Origin: Chitinophagales bacterium | GTDB taxonomy: Bacteria > Bacteroidota > Bacteroidia > Chitinophagales > Chitinophagaceae | Length of the DNA stretch: 52,109 nucleotides | NCBI GenBank assembly: GCA_026931905.1 | Contig: JAIXLB010000104.1 | Coordinates: forward strand, 1 to 52,109 | Reading direction: 5' to 3' | Shown: positions 8,426 to 16,300 of the stretch, one piece after another | Numbering within the stretch: the first letter of the stretch is position 1 | Layout of the letters: every line of letters begins with the position of its first letter | The notes under the pieces: model-generated | The model's input: only the letters and a program-made list of their open reading frames with translations | Database searches by the model: none | What the model was told of the DNA's origin: nothing | Made by a program: the position numbers and the translations under genes

Positions 8426-9133
8426 ATGGTAAATTACAATAACATACAATTGTCAAAATCATTTGAGCATAATTTAAGTCTATCTCAGATGACTAAGAAA
8501 GAGATTGAAGTTCAATATCCGAAACAAACTTTTTATCAAAAGGATTATTTGTTTTCACTCTTTACAAATAAAACGGATAATCAGACAATTCAAATAAAAC
8601 AACAACTTTATTCTAATCCAACATTACACTATCTTCTCAATGCAAAAATTGAAGACATTGAAAATCCGTTTGACGAAAAACAAAATGACACAGCAGATAT
8701 TTTGGTAGTGAAAGACAATTTTTACGAAATTATTGACATCAAAACACGCAATGTTTCCAAATCGGCACAACCACCGAACATTATTTCAGCGTTCAAATTG
8801 GCACAGGTTTGTGCTAAAATGCTTGACAACAAAGAGTTTGATAATTTCACAATTAACTATTTTGAAATTGATTGGATGTTGAATAATGACAAATTGATTT
8901 GCAACGAAATTCATTTTGCTTGTTTGTTCAAAGCACATCCAAACGACCTTTACATAAATTGGGCGGCTGCAATGCAAATTCAGTTTCACGTTAGCGACTT
9001 AGACCAATCATTTAACGGAACTATGAAAAGCTGGGCAAAGTTATATTTAAAACATTTTGTAATCCAAGCAAAAAAACGAGCAGATGATATGATTAAGAAA
9101 TTTGTAAAACCATTTGAAAAATACATCGATTAA
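8426..9133 (+). CDS. HincII-family type II restriction endonuclease
   Basis: Very similar over most of its length to HincII, which cuts GTYRAC. Shared stretches include EKQNDTADIL, KTRNVSKSAQ, PNIISAFKLAQ, CAKMLDNKEFD, YINWAAAMQIQFHV and KKFVKPFEKYI. The HincII catalytic residues D114, D127 and K129 correspond to D91, D104 and K106 with the same spacing. The DNA-intercalating Q138 and N141 correspond to Q115 and N118; the residue after Q115 is Pro rather than Ala. At 235 residues it is about 20 shorter than HincII, all at the N-terminus. An in-frame TAG at 8420-8422 excludes a longer start. Activity and GTYRAC specificity are likely but unproven. Confidence 0.93.
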   Translation: MVNYNNIQLSKSFEHNLSLSQMTKKEIEVQYPKQTFYQKDYLFSLFTNKTDNQTIQIKQQLYSNPTLHYLLNAKIEDIENPFDEKQNDTADILVVKDNFYEIIDIKTRNVSKSAQPPNIISAFKLAQVCAKMLDNKEFDNFTINYFEIDWMLNNDKLICNEIHFACLFKAHPNDLYINWAAAMQIQFHVSDLDQSFNGTMKSWAKLYLKHFVIQAKKRADDMIKKFVKPFEKYID

Positions 9134-9242
9134 AAAAGGTACACAACAAACAAATTAGCTAAAGTACTTCTATTGAGTTTTTGAGTAAGTTTGAAGAGTA
9201 GTATTTCTATTTAATATTTGTGCTAAAACCCGCCACTTCGCA

Positions 9243-9305
9243 AAGCCCAGAAACATTATTGAACGCAAAGAAGGGCACAGCCTGAAAGAGTTGAAAATAT
9301 TGTAA
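9243..9305 (+). pseudogene. Second fragment of the split fic gene
   Basis: In frame with a TAA at 9303-9305, this stretch reads NIIERKEGHSLKELKIL. IERKEGHSLKELK (9258-9296) matches the Fic-family segment that normally follows IDRFxxxW, the sequence that ends the fragment at 6399-6557. The catalytic Fic motif (HPFxxGNGR) is nowhere nearby, so most of the gene has been lost. Confidence 0.42.
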
Positions 9306-9367
9306 CTACGAAAAGAAAGGGAGTATGTTTCTCATTATTCGTTTGATGAATGGCGAAAATTTGCTTG

Positions 9368-9433
9368 TCAATAAACCTCATCATGAGAACCAATATCTAT
9401 AAACAGACTTTTTGGGGTTTGTTTTTGGTGAAA
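9368..9433 (-). pseudogene. C-terminal remnant of a RelE-like toxin
   Basis: On the minus strand this reads FHQKQTPKSLFIDIGSHDEVY followed by TGA. IDIGSHDEVY is the typical C-terminal ending of RelE/YafQ-type mRNA interferases in Bacteroidota. No upstream part of the gene survives, and it overlaps the XRE fragment on the other strand. The match is short, so the call is tentative. Confidence 0.32.
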
Positions 9434-9587
9434 TAAAAAAACAAATCGTAATAGGCAAACCTTACACAAAATAGAACATACCAAAGTAAATCCATCTATA
9501 TATGTACTCTACAAAATTGCAGAAGAACTGAATGTTTCTCTTAAAGAATTGTTAGATATTGAATATCCATTTTCTAAAAATAATTAA
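9432..9587 (+). pseudogene. C-terminal half of an XRE-family HTH regulator
   Basis: Open frame after a TGA at 9429-9431, ending at TAA 9585-9587. It reads LHKIEHTKVNPSIYVLYK then IAEELNVSLKELLDIE, the last helices of an HTH_3 domain (IExxKxNPSixTLxkIAxaL). The first helices and a start codon are missing, so this is a remnant. Confidence 0.5.
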
Positions 9588-9624
9588 CTAATGTTTTAAC
9601 TATTTTCACTGGCTTATTTTCATT

Positions 9625-9632
9625 TATCTTCG
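9625..9632 (+). promoter_or_regulatory. guaA -7 box four bases from the start codon
   Basis: TATCTTCG, one step from TAnnTTTG, is followed by CTTA and then the guaA ATG at 9637. The spacing implies transcription starts at or next to the start codon (leaderless mRNA). Confidence 0.5.
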
Positions 9633-9636
9633 CTTA

Positions 9637-11172
9637 ATGACAGAGAAAATACTCATTCTTGATTTTGGAAGTCAATTTACACAACTAATTGCTCGTAGTG
9701 TAAGAGAAGCAAATGTTTATTGCGAAATAATTCCTTACAACCAATCTTTTATTATTGATGAAACTTTAAAGGGTATTATTTTAAGTGGTAGCCCTTTTAG
9801 TGTAAATGATACCAATAATCCTGATGTAAATATTCAAAAGTTTATAGAAAAAATTCCTGTATTAGGAGTGTGTTATGGTGCTCAACTTACTGCTAAAAAT
9901 TTTGGAGGAAAAGTAGATAAAAGCAATAAAAGAGAGTATGGACGAGTTTCTTTACATCTTGCAAAAAATGATGTTATTTTTAAACATGTACACAACAATT
10001 CTCAAGTATGGATGAGCCATAGTGATAGTATTGTAAATCTTCCAGAAAATTTTGAAATATTGGCAACAACTGAAAACATTCCTATTGCTGCATTCAAAAA
10101 ATCTGCAACAAATACTAAGCCTTTATATGGATTACAATTTCATCCAGAAGTATATCATTCTGCCGAAGGCAAAACAATCATCAAAAACTTTTTGACAGAA
10201 ATATGTGTTTGCAAACAAGATTGGACACCTGCCTCTTTTGTTCATGAAACTGTTGCAAAACTTAAACAACAAATTGGCAATGCTCATGTAATTATGGCTT
10301 TGAGTGGAGGTGTTGATAGTACTGTAGCTGCAATGCTTATAAGCAAGGCAATAGGCAACAGGTTGCATGGTATTTTTGTAGATAATGGAGTACTTAGAAA
10401 AAACGAATTTGAAAAAGTATTAGAAACTTACGAACAACTCAACCTGAATGTTACAGGAGTTGATGCTAAAAAAATATTTTATAAAGAATTACAAAATAAA
10501 ATAGACCCAGAAGAAAAAAGGAAAACAATAGGAAAATTATTTATAGATGTTTTTCAAGAAGAAGCTAAAGATATTGCTGAGGTAAAATTTTTAGGACAAG
10601 GAACCATTTATCCTGATGTTATTGAAAGTGTAAGTGTACATGGTCCAAGTGCTACTATAAAAAGCCATCATAATGTAGGAGGTTTACCAGATACAATGCA
10701 TCTTGAATTGGTAGAGCCTTTGCGTTTTTTGTTTAAAGATGAAGTAAGAAAAGTAGGTTTGTCTTTAGGCATTCCAGAAAATATGATTAATAGACATCCT
10801 TTTCCTGGTCCTGGTTTAGCCATAAGAATTTTAGGAGAGGTTACTGAAGAAAAAGTAAAACTGTTGCAAGCTGCAGATGATATTTATATTCAACTGTTGA
10901 AAGAGAAAAATTTATATGATACCATTTGGCAAGCAGGCACTATTTTATTACCTGTAAAAAGTGTAGGTGTTATGGGCGATGAAAGAACGTATGAATATAC
11001 TGTTGCATTAAGAGCTGTAACAAGTGTTGATGGTATGACAGCAGATTGGGCTCATTTGCCCTACGATTTTTTAGCTTTAGTTTCTAATGAAATAATTAAT
11101 AATGTTCGTGGAATAAACAGGGTTGTGTACGATATAAGTAGCAAACCTCCAGCAACTATTGAATGGGAATAA
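9637..11172 (+). CDS. guaA: GMP synthase (glutamine-hydrolysing)
   Basis: Converts XMP to GMP using glutamine and ATP, the last step of guanine nucleotide synthesis. The N-terminal class I amidotransferase (about 1-190) has the nucleophile Cys in GVCYGAQL and the His/Glu pair in [10 protein letters not shown]. The ATP-pyrophosphatase domain shows the PP-loop [14 protein letters not shown]. The C-terminal dimerisation domain ends with the invariant KPPATIEWE. The 511 residues are full length. It marks the return to housekeeping sequence right of the island. The -7 box sits only four bases from the ATG. Confidence 0.97.
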   Translation: MTEKILILDFGSQFTQLIARSVREANVYCEIIPYNQSFIIDETLKGIILSGSPFSVNDTNNPDVNIQKFIEKIPVLGVCYGAQLTAKNFGGKVDKSNKREYGRVSLHLAKNDVIFKHVHNNSQVWMSHSDSIVNLPENFEILATTENIPIAAFKKSATNTKPLYGLQFHPEVYHSAEGKTIIKNFLTEICVCKQDWTPASFVHETVAKLKQQIGNAHVIMALSGGVDSTVAAMLISKAIGNRLHGIFVDNGVLRKNEFEKVLETYEQLNLNVTGVDAKKIFYKELQNKIDPEEKRKTIGKLFIDVFQEEAKDIAEVKFLGQGTIYPDVIESVSVHGPSATIKSHHNVGGLPDTMHLELVEPLRFLFKDEVRKVGLSLGIPENMINRHPFPGPGLAIRILGEVTEEKVKLLQAADDIYIQLLKEKNLYDTIWQAGTILLPVKSVGVMGDERTYEYTVALRAVTSVDGMTADWAHLPYDFLALVSNEIINNVRGINRVVYDISSKPPATIEWE

Positions 11173-11243
11173 TTTATTTTAAAATTTTTGGCATTATATT
11201 TATTAACTCATTTGCTAAAAGTCTAAAGCAATTCAATTTAATT

Positions 11244-12446
11244 ATGAGGTATTTATTTTTAATAACCCTATTTAGTTTTAATTTTTTTTCGGCATTAGCT
11301 CAAAACGAAAATGACAGCACTACTCAACCAAATGTAGTGTATAAAGTTGTTGTGCTTGCTCCTATATTTATTGATTCTGCATTTAATGGAGAAACTTATA
11401 AAGTAGTTGGCAACACTATGCCAAGAAATATTTTGCCAGGGTTAGATTTTTACAATGGTGTAATGATGGCTGTAGATAGTTTGCAAAAAGAAAAAATGCC
11501 ATTAGAAATTTTGTTCTTTGATACCAAGAGCAAAACAATGCCCATGAAAAAAATTATGACTCAAAAATTTTGGGACAGCGTTTCTTTAATCATATCCTAT
11601 TTTAAAGAAAATAACGAAATAAAGCCATTAGCAGATTTGGCTAAGAGTAAAAAAATTCCATTAATTTCTGTAACCTATCCTAATAATGGTGGTGTAGCAG
11701 ATAACAACTATTTTGTATTATTAAACCCTACACTACATACACATTGTGAGGGTTTGTATAAATACATTCAAAGCAATTATTCTACAGGAAAATTAGTGTA
11801 TATAAAACGTAGAGGAAAATTAGAAAATGACATAGAAAACATTTTCAAAGAAATGAAAGATGTAACACAAGCCATTCCTTTAAATTATACAACAGTAGAA
11901 TTAACGGATACTTTTAGTTTAACTCAATTACGCAAAGCCTTAGATAGTTCTAAAAACAATATAATTATTTGTGGTACAGTAAATGAAAAGTTTGGTTTGA
12001 GATTAGTGAATAGTTTAGACCAGTTGAAAAATTTCAAAAAAACAGTAATAGGTATGCCAACCTTTGATGGTATAAAAGAATTGAATACAATACCTTTAGA
12101 AGGTGCTGCAAAAGGTTCAGAAATTATTTATTCATCGCCATACAATTTTGTAAGAGAAAATGGTTTTGGAAAATATTTAACCGATGTTTATAATGATAAG
12201 TTTTTTGCTCGTGCCAGCGATTGGTTTTTGAAAGCTTATGAAGCAACTTATAAATTTTGCCATCATCTTATAAAGTACAAACAAGATTTTATACAAAACT
12301 TATCCAGCAACGATTTTAATGTATTTACAAACTTTAATATTCAGCCTGTTTTAAATAACAACGATGTACCAAGCATCAATTATTTTGAAAATAAGAAATT
12401 ATACTTTTATAAAAAACAAGATGGTATTTTAAAATCGGTTGAGTAA
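11244..12446 (+). CDS. Secreted periplasmic-binding-protein-like (type 1 fold) protein
   Basis: A 400-residue exported protein with a signal peptide (MRYLFLITLFSFNFFSALA, cut before QNEN). The rest resembles the Leu/Ile/Val-type periplasmic binding fold: VVLAPIFIDSAFNG, LPGLDFYNGVMMAVDSLQ, LIISYFKENNEIKPLADLA, KKIPLISVTYPNN, and VIGMPTFDGI. These are typical of the PBP-like part of Bacteroidota LysM proteins and of amino-acid ABC substrate-binding proteins. I chose the ATG at 11244 because it gives a clean signal peptide; an ATG at 11163 overlaps guaA and would put 27 residues in front. No transporter genes are adjacent, so the ligand is unknown. Confidence 0.7.
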   Translation: MRYLFLITLFSFNFFSALAQNENDSTTQPNVVYKVVVLAPIFIDSAFNGETYKVVGNTMPRNILPGLDFYNGVMMAVDSLQKEKMPLEILFFDTKSKTMPMKKIMTQKFWDSVSLIISYFKENNEIKPLADLAKSKKIPLISVTYPNNGGVADNNYFVLLNPTLHTHCEGLYKYIQSNYSTGKLVYIKRRGKLENDIENIFKEMKDVTQAIPLNYTTVELTDTFSLTQLRKALDSSKNNIIICGTVNEKFGLRLVNSLDQLKNFKKTVIGMPTFDGIKELNTIPLEGAAKGSEIIYSSPYNFVRENGFGKYLTDVYNDKFFARASDWFLKAYEATYKFCHHLIKYKQDFIQNLSSNDFNVFTNFNIQPVLNNNDVPSINYFENKKLYFYKKQDGILKSVE

Positions 12447-12484
12447 CATTGAATAATTTTATTAAAAAACAAAAAACATTTTTT

Positions 12485-13357
12485 ATGAATAGAATAGCAG
12501 AATCAGAATTAATCATTAATGATAGAGGGGCAATTTATCATTTAGATATTGCACCAGAAGAATTGGCAGATACTGTAATTACTGTTGGAGATCCTTTTAG
12601 AGTTGCTAAGGTTAGTAAATACTTTGACTCAATAGAGTTTCAAGGACAACACAGAGAATTTGTGCATGCAACGGGTTATATAGGTAAAAAAAGAATTACT
12701 GTTGTATCATCAGGTATTGGTCCTGATAATATTGATATAACCGTAAACGAATTAGATGCTTTAAAAAATATAGATTTTTCTACCAGAACTATCAAAGAAA
12801 ATCTTACCCCATTAACCATTATTCGTTTAGGAACTTCTGGAGCTTTGCAAGCAGATATTCCTGTAGATAGTTTAGTTGTTGGTTCACACGGCTTAGGCTT
12901 AGATAATTTATTAAATTATTACAGACTTGAAATGAATTCTGAAGAGCAACAATTACTACAACATTTTATTGCACATACGCAACTTACAGGCAATATTCAA
13001 CCTTATATTGCTTCTGGTGGAGTAAATTTAATTAAGCATTTTGTAGATGGATTTCATAGAGGCATAACTGTTACCTGTCCTGGTTTTTATGGACCTCAAG
13101 GACGTATTTTAAGATTAGGAATTTCCAACCCTACTTTAGTAGATAATTTAACGAGCTTTAGTTTTGGTAATCATCGCATCAGCAATTTTGAAATGGAAAC
13201 AAGTGCTATTTATGGTTTAGGAAAACTATTAGGACATCAATGTTTAAGTATTAATGTTATAGTAGCCAATCGTGTAAGAAAAGAATTTAGTAAAGATGGC
13301 GATGCAGCAGTTGAAAAATTATTAAAAACCTGTTTGGCTATTATTGAAAATATTTAA
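12485..13357 (+). CDS. Nucleoside phosphorylase (uridine phosphorylase-like)
   Basis: PNP/UDP family enzyme that splits nucleosides with phosphate into base and ribose-1-phosphate, a salvage step. Motifs include VITVGDPFRVAKVSKYF (phosphate-binding Gly/Asp region), VSSGIGPDNIDITVNEL, IIRLGTSGALQ, and NFEMETSAIYGLG, whose Glu-Met-Glu binds the ribose. The 290 residues are a normal length. I chose the ATG at 12485 (MNRIAESELIINDRG); a TTG at 12449 would add a lysine-rich stretch with no family counterpart. It follows the secreted PBP-like gene closely. Whether it prefers uridine or another nucleoside cannot be told here. Confidence 0.88.
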   Translation: MNRIAESELIINDRGAIYHLDIAPEELADTVITVGDPFRVAKVSKYFDSIEFQGQHREFVHATGYIGKKRITVVSSGIGPDNIDITVNELDALKNIDFSTRTIKENLTPLTIIRLGTSGALQADIPVDSLVVGSHGLGLDNLLNYYRLEMNSEEQQLLQHFIAHTQLTGNIQPYIASGGVNLIKHFVDGFHRGITVTCPGFYGPQGRILRLGISNPTLVDNLTSFSFGNHRISNFEMETSAIYGLGKLLGHQCLSINVIVANRVRKEFSKDGDAAVEKLLKTCLAIIENI

Positions 13358-13420
13358 TAAAAAAACAGCTTCTTTTATTTCAATTATTTTTTGTCAGGTA
13401 AATAAAATTTTGCTTTCACT

Positions 13421-13428
13421 TACTTTTG
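13421..13428 (+). promoter_or_regulatory. -7 box four bases from the SpoU methyltransferase start
   Basis: TACTTTTG, an exact TAnnTTTG match, then CTTT and the ATG at 13433. Same spacing as at guaA, suggesting a leaderless transcript. Confidence 0.55.
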
Positions 13429-13432
13429 CTTT

Positions 13433-13972
13433 ATGCGAAAATTAAGCATGGATGAATTAGGCAGAAAGTCTGTTGAAGAATTTAAACAAGCAGAAAAAAA
13501 TCCTGTTATTATTGTATTAGATAACATTAGAAGTGTGTACAATGTAGGTAGCATTTTTCGTACTGCTGATGCTTTTTTAATTGAAGCCATTTTTATTTGT
13601 GGTTATTCGCCTACACCAGAACATAAGCAAATGGCTAAAACTGCATTAGGAGCTACTGATACGGTTGATTGGATACAATTTAATTCTGCTTTAGAAGCTG
13701 TACAAACACTACAAAAAAACGATTACCATGTTTTTGCAATAGAACAAGCAGATGAAAGCATATCGTTGGAAAAATTTGAGGTAAGTGCATATAAAAAAAT
13801 TGCTGTTGTGTTTGGGAATGAAGTAGAAGGCGTACAACAAAATGTTATTGATGCTTGTACTAATTGTATAGAAATTCCTCAATTAGGTATGAAACATTCT
13901 TTAAATGTTGCTACTGCTGCTGGTGTTGTTTTATGGAAATTGGTAGAGCATTTTATTAACTCCAAAAAATAA
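13433..13972 (+). CDS. SpoU/TrmH family RNA 2'-O-methyltransferase
   Basis: SPOUT-class enzyme that methylates ribose 2'-OH in tRNA or rRNA using SAM bound in a trefoil knot. The three family motifs are visible: motif 1 IRSVYNVGSIFRTADAF, motif 2 VVFGNEVEGVQ, and motif 3 CIEIPQLGMKHSLNVATAAG, where the Ser-Leu-Asn-Val binds SAM. The 179 residues fit the short, single-domain branch. Which nucleotide it modifies cannot be told from sequence. Confidence 0.92.
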   Translation: MRKLSMDELGRKSVEEFKQAEKNPVIIVLDNIRSVYNVGSIFRTADAFLIEAIFICGYSPTPEHKQMAKTALGATDTVDWIQFNSALEAVQTLQKNDYHVFAIEQADESISLEKFEVSAYKKIAVVFGNEVEGVQQNVIDACTNCIEIPQLGMKHSLNVATAAGVVLWKLVEHFINSKK

Positions 13973-14026
13973 CTTTATTTAAACTGAACATTTCAAATAA
14001 GCCCTACATTGTTAAGCATGAACACT

Positions 14027-14034
14027 TAGCTTTG
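14027..14034 (+). promoter_or_regulatory. Possible mqnE -7 box
   Basis: TAGCTTTG fits TAnnTTTG and ends 22 bases before the mqnE ATG. The -33 region has only a TTG at shorter than usual spacing. Confidence 0.38.
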
Positions 14035-14056
14035 CACAGGTTTAAAATTATTTATT

Positions 14057-15238
14057 ATGTTGGCTGATATTAAGAATATTAAGGCTATTGTAGATGCAGA
14101 AAAAAACACTTCATTAAAAGAAATTGCCTATAAAATTTTAGATAATAAAAGAATTAGTTTTGATGAGGGTGTAATGTTGTTTGAGCATGCTTCTTTATCG
14201 TTTGTAGGAAGCTTAGCAAATTTTGTTCGTGAAAAAAAACATGGCAATAAAACTTTTTTCAATAGAAATTTTCATATAGAGCCCACCAATATTTGTGTAT
14301 TCAGTTGTAAGTTTTGCAGCTATTCTCGTTTGTATGCACACAGAGAAGAAGGTTGGGAATTGAGTATTGATGATATGCTGAATATTGTAAAAAAATACGA
14401 TAACCAACCAGTAACAGAAGTACATATTGTGGGTGGTGTTCACCCAAAATTAGATGTACATTTTTTTGCAAATACTATAAAGGCCATCAAAGCCCATCGT
14501 CCTGAATTGCATGTAAAAGGCTTTACTCCTGTAGAGTTAGAATATATGTTTCGTAAAGCTAAAATGACTGTTGAAGAAGGTATGCAGTTTTTAAAAGATG
14601 CAGGCTTACAATCTTTACCTGGGGGAGGAGCAGAAATTTTTCATCCAGAAATAAGAACGAAAATTTGTGAAGATAAAGTTGATGCAGAAGGTTGGTTAAA
14701 AATTCATAAAGCTGCTCATCAAATAGGTATGCATACCAATGCAACTATGTTGTATGGGCATATAGAAAAATATTGGCACAGAGTACATCACATGGAAACT
14801 TTAAGACAATTACAAGACGAAACAAATGGCTTCAACACTTTTATCCCTTTAAAGTTTAGAAATAAAAACAATGAAATGAGTGATGTACCAGAATCGTCTG
14901 TAGTTGAAGATATGCGTATGTATGCTATTGCAAGATTGTATATGGATAATTTTCCACACATTAAAGCTTATTGGCCCATGTTGGGTAGGCAAAATGCTCA
15001 ACTAACTTTAAGTTTTGGAGTTGATGATATGGATGGTACAATAGATGATACAACAAAAATTTACTCTATGGCTGGTAGCGAAGAGCAAAGCCCATCAATG
15101 ACTACAGAAGAATTAGTACGTTTAATACAACAAGCTAAAAGAATACCTATAGAAAGAGATACACTGTATAATGAATTGATAAATTATAATACCTTAGAAA
15201 AAGAAAATACAATAATAGCAGATGAAGCAGTTATTTAA
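14057..15238 (+). CDS. mqnE: Aminofutalosine synthase (radical SAM)
   Basis: Radical-SAM enzyme of the futalosine route to menaquinone; it joins a SAM-derived adenosyl unit to the chorismate-derived enol-pyruvate product to make aminofutalosine. The 4Fe-4S cluster cysteines are in CVFSCKFCSYSR (CxxxCxxC) after FHIEPTNI. Other family blocks are EVHIVGGVHPKLDV, SLPGGGAEIFHPEIR, MHTNATMLYGHIE, FIPLKFRNKNNEMS and YWPMLGRQNAQLTLSFGVDD. The 393 residues match Bacteroidota MqnE rather than the related MqnC or CofH. It overlaps no partner mqn gene here. A DUF3347 lipoprotein gene follows 49 bases after its stop. Confidence 0.92.
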   Translation: MLADIKNIKAIVDAEKNTSLKEIAYKILDNKRISFDEGVMLFEHASLSFVGSLANFVREKKHGNKTFFNRNFHIEPTNICVFSCKFCSYSRLYAHREEGWELSIDDMLNIVKKYDNQPVTEVHIVGGVHPKLDVHFFANTIKAIKAHRPELHVKGFTPVELEYMFRKAKMTVEEGMQFLKDAGLQSLPGGGAEIFHPEIRTKICEDKVDAEGWLKIHKAAHQIGMHTNATMLYGHIEKYWHRVHHMETLRQLQDETNGFNTFIPLKFRNKNNEMSDVPESSVVEDMRMYAIARLYMDNFPHIKAYWPMLGRQNAQLTLSFGVDDMDGTIDDTTKIYSMAGSEEQSPSMTTEELVRLIQQAKRIPIERDTLYNELINYNTLEKENTIIADEAVI

Positions 15239-15287
15239 AACACACCTAATTTCAACCTATATTTTTAAATCAATAAAACCTCAACAC

Positions 15288-15869
15288 ATGAAAAAATTTT
15301 TCCTTTATGCACTCTTACTTTTAGTAGTAGCTTGTGGCAGCGAAGAAAAAACAGAAGTAAAAGATGTACCTACTGCCTCATTAAGTAAAAGCAAAAACTC
15401 CGATGCTTTCAATCAATCTTTTAAAGAAGTAATGGATAATTATTTTCATTTAAAAGATGATTTTATTACAGAAAGTGATACACTTATTAATGCTTTTGCA
15501 GGTAAAATGTTAGTAGCTGTAGATAGTTTGAAATTAAATGAATTAAAAGGCGATGCAGGAATTGTAGAAAATGCCAAATCATTTTCACAAAGCATGTCTG
15601 CAGAATTAAAAGGCTTAATAGCCGAGAAAACATTATTAAACAAAAGAAAATCTTTTAACGTACTTACAGACCAATTATACAATTTAATAAAAGTGGTACA
15701 ATACGATAGAGAAATTGTGTATCATCAACACTGCCCAATGGCTTTTGATGAAGGCGATGCCAATGCTTTTTGGTTAAGCCGTTCTTCAGATATTAAAAAT
15801 CCTTATCGCCCTACAAGTATGCTTGAATGTGGTGATGTTGCAGATTCTTTGAATTATATAACAAAGTAA
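15288..15869 (+). CDS. DUF3347 domain lipoprotein
   Basis: A 193-residue predicted lipoprotein. The signal MKKFFLYALLLLVVAC ends in a lipobox with Cys16. The C-terminal half carries the DUF3347 ending: HQHCPMAF, NAFWLSRSSDIKNPY, SMLECGDV. DUF3347 also occurs attached to CusB-like efflux adaptors and in copper-related contexts, and the paired Cys/His/Met residues would suit metal binding; that role is inference. I chose the ATG at 15288 for the signal peptide; an ATG at 15222 overlaps mqnE and would hide it. No efflux genes are adjacent. Confidence 0.78.
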   Translation: MKKFFLYALLLLVVACGSEEKTEVKDVPTASLSKSKNSDAFNQSFKEVMDNYFHLKDDFITESDTLINAFAGKMLVAVDSLKLNELKGDAGIVENAKSFSQSMSAELKGLIAEKTLLNKRKSFNVLTDQLYNLIKVVQYDREIVYHQHCPMAFDEGDANAFWLSRSSDIKNPYRPTSMLECGDVADSLNYITK

Positions 15870-15889
15870 TTTAGTGTAGAAGTAAAAAT

Positions 15890-15925
15890 AAAAAGAGGCT
15901 GCATCTTATGATGCAGCCTCTTTTT
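15890..15925. terminator. Bidirectional terminator after the DUF3347 gene
   Basis: Perfect 16-bp inverted repeat (15890-15905 and 15910-15925), core GAGGCTGCATC, TTAT loop, with A and T runs on each side. It lies between convergent genes and can serve both strands. Confidence 0.93.
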
Positions 15926-15947
15926 ATTGAAATAATGTTACTTAATT

Positions 15948-16172
15948 TTAATACTCATCTTCATTAAACATAAAATCATCTTGACTTGGATAATCTGGCC
16001 AAATATCCTCAATGCTTTCATACACTTCTGTTCCTTCATCATCTAATTCTTGTAAATTTTCTACTACTTCAATAGGGGCACCACTACGAATACTATAATC
16101 AATTAATTCATCTTTTGTAGCTGGCCATGGTGCTTCTTCTAAGTAGCTTGCTAACTCTAATGTCCAAAACAT
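15948..16172 (-). CDS. DUF2795 family small protein
   Basis: A 74-residue acidic protein with a pattern found in DUF2795 proteins: YLEEAPWPATKDELIDYSIR, then GAPIEVVENLQEL and YESIEDIWPDYP. The family is common in Bacteroidota and has no settled role; a small helical, possibly nucleic-acid-related fold has been assumed. A strong promoter lies 16 bases upstream of its ATG, suggesting steady expression. Confidence 0.85.
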   Translation of the reverse strand: MFWTLELASYLEEAPWPATKDELIDYSIRSGAPIEVVENLQELDDEGTEVYESIEDIWPDYPSQDDFMFNEDEY

Positions 16173-16188
16173 AGTCCTTAATTTTTTG

Positions 16189-16219
16189 CAAATGTAGCCG
16201 TATAAATGAAATTACCAAA
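16189..16219 (-). promoter_or_regulatory. Complete Bacteroidota promoter for the DUF2795 gene
   Basis: On the minus strand, TTTG (16219-16216), a 19-base spacer, then TACATTTG (16196-16189): both elements of the TTTG-N19-TAnnTTTG sigma-ABfr consensus match exactly. The ATG is at 16172. Confidence 0.72.
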
Positions 16220-16300
16220 TAAGAGTTTTTTTGAAGAAAAACCTAACGCTGCAACTTGGCTTTTACAGTAAATGTTGGCTTATAAAAAAGTGTAAGAATT

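Larger units (their letters stand above)
6495..9257 (+). other. Restriction-modification island splitting a fic gene
   Basis: About 2.76 kb carrying a methyltransferase, a HARE-HTH nuclease-like gene and a HincII-like endonuclease, bracketed by two pieces of one Fic-like reading frame. Joining 6494 to 9258 would restore W-H-V-I-E-R-K-E-G in frame. The methyltransferase and endonuclease use more C- and G-containing codons (for example ttcgttcgttacgaa, aatccgccatac) than the neighbouring housekeeping genes, consistent with transfer. I found no terminal inverted repeats, target duplication or recombinase, so the mechanism of entry is unknown. Confidence 0.5.
9134..9636. other. Gene remnants right of the island
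   Basis: 503 bases with no intact gene. It holds three short readable fragments (Fic-like, RelE-like on the minus strand, XRE-like) and the guaA -7 box, each listed separately. The first ~110 bases show nothing I can assign. Confidence 0.5.

Noticed and set aside
11163..11243. Longer N-terminus for the PBP-like protein starting inside guaA
   Set aside because: The ATG at 11244 gives a clean signal peptide; the upstream part would bury it and overlaps guaA.
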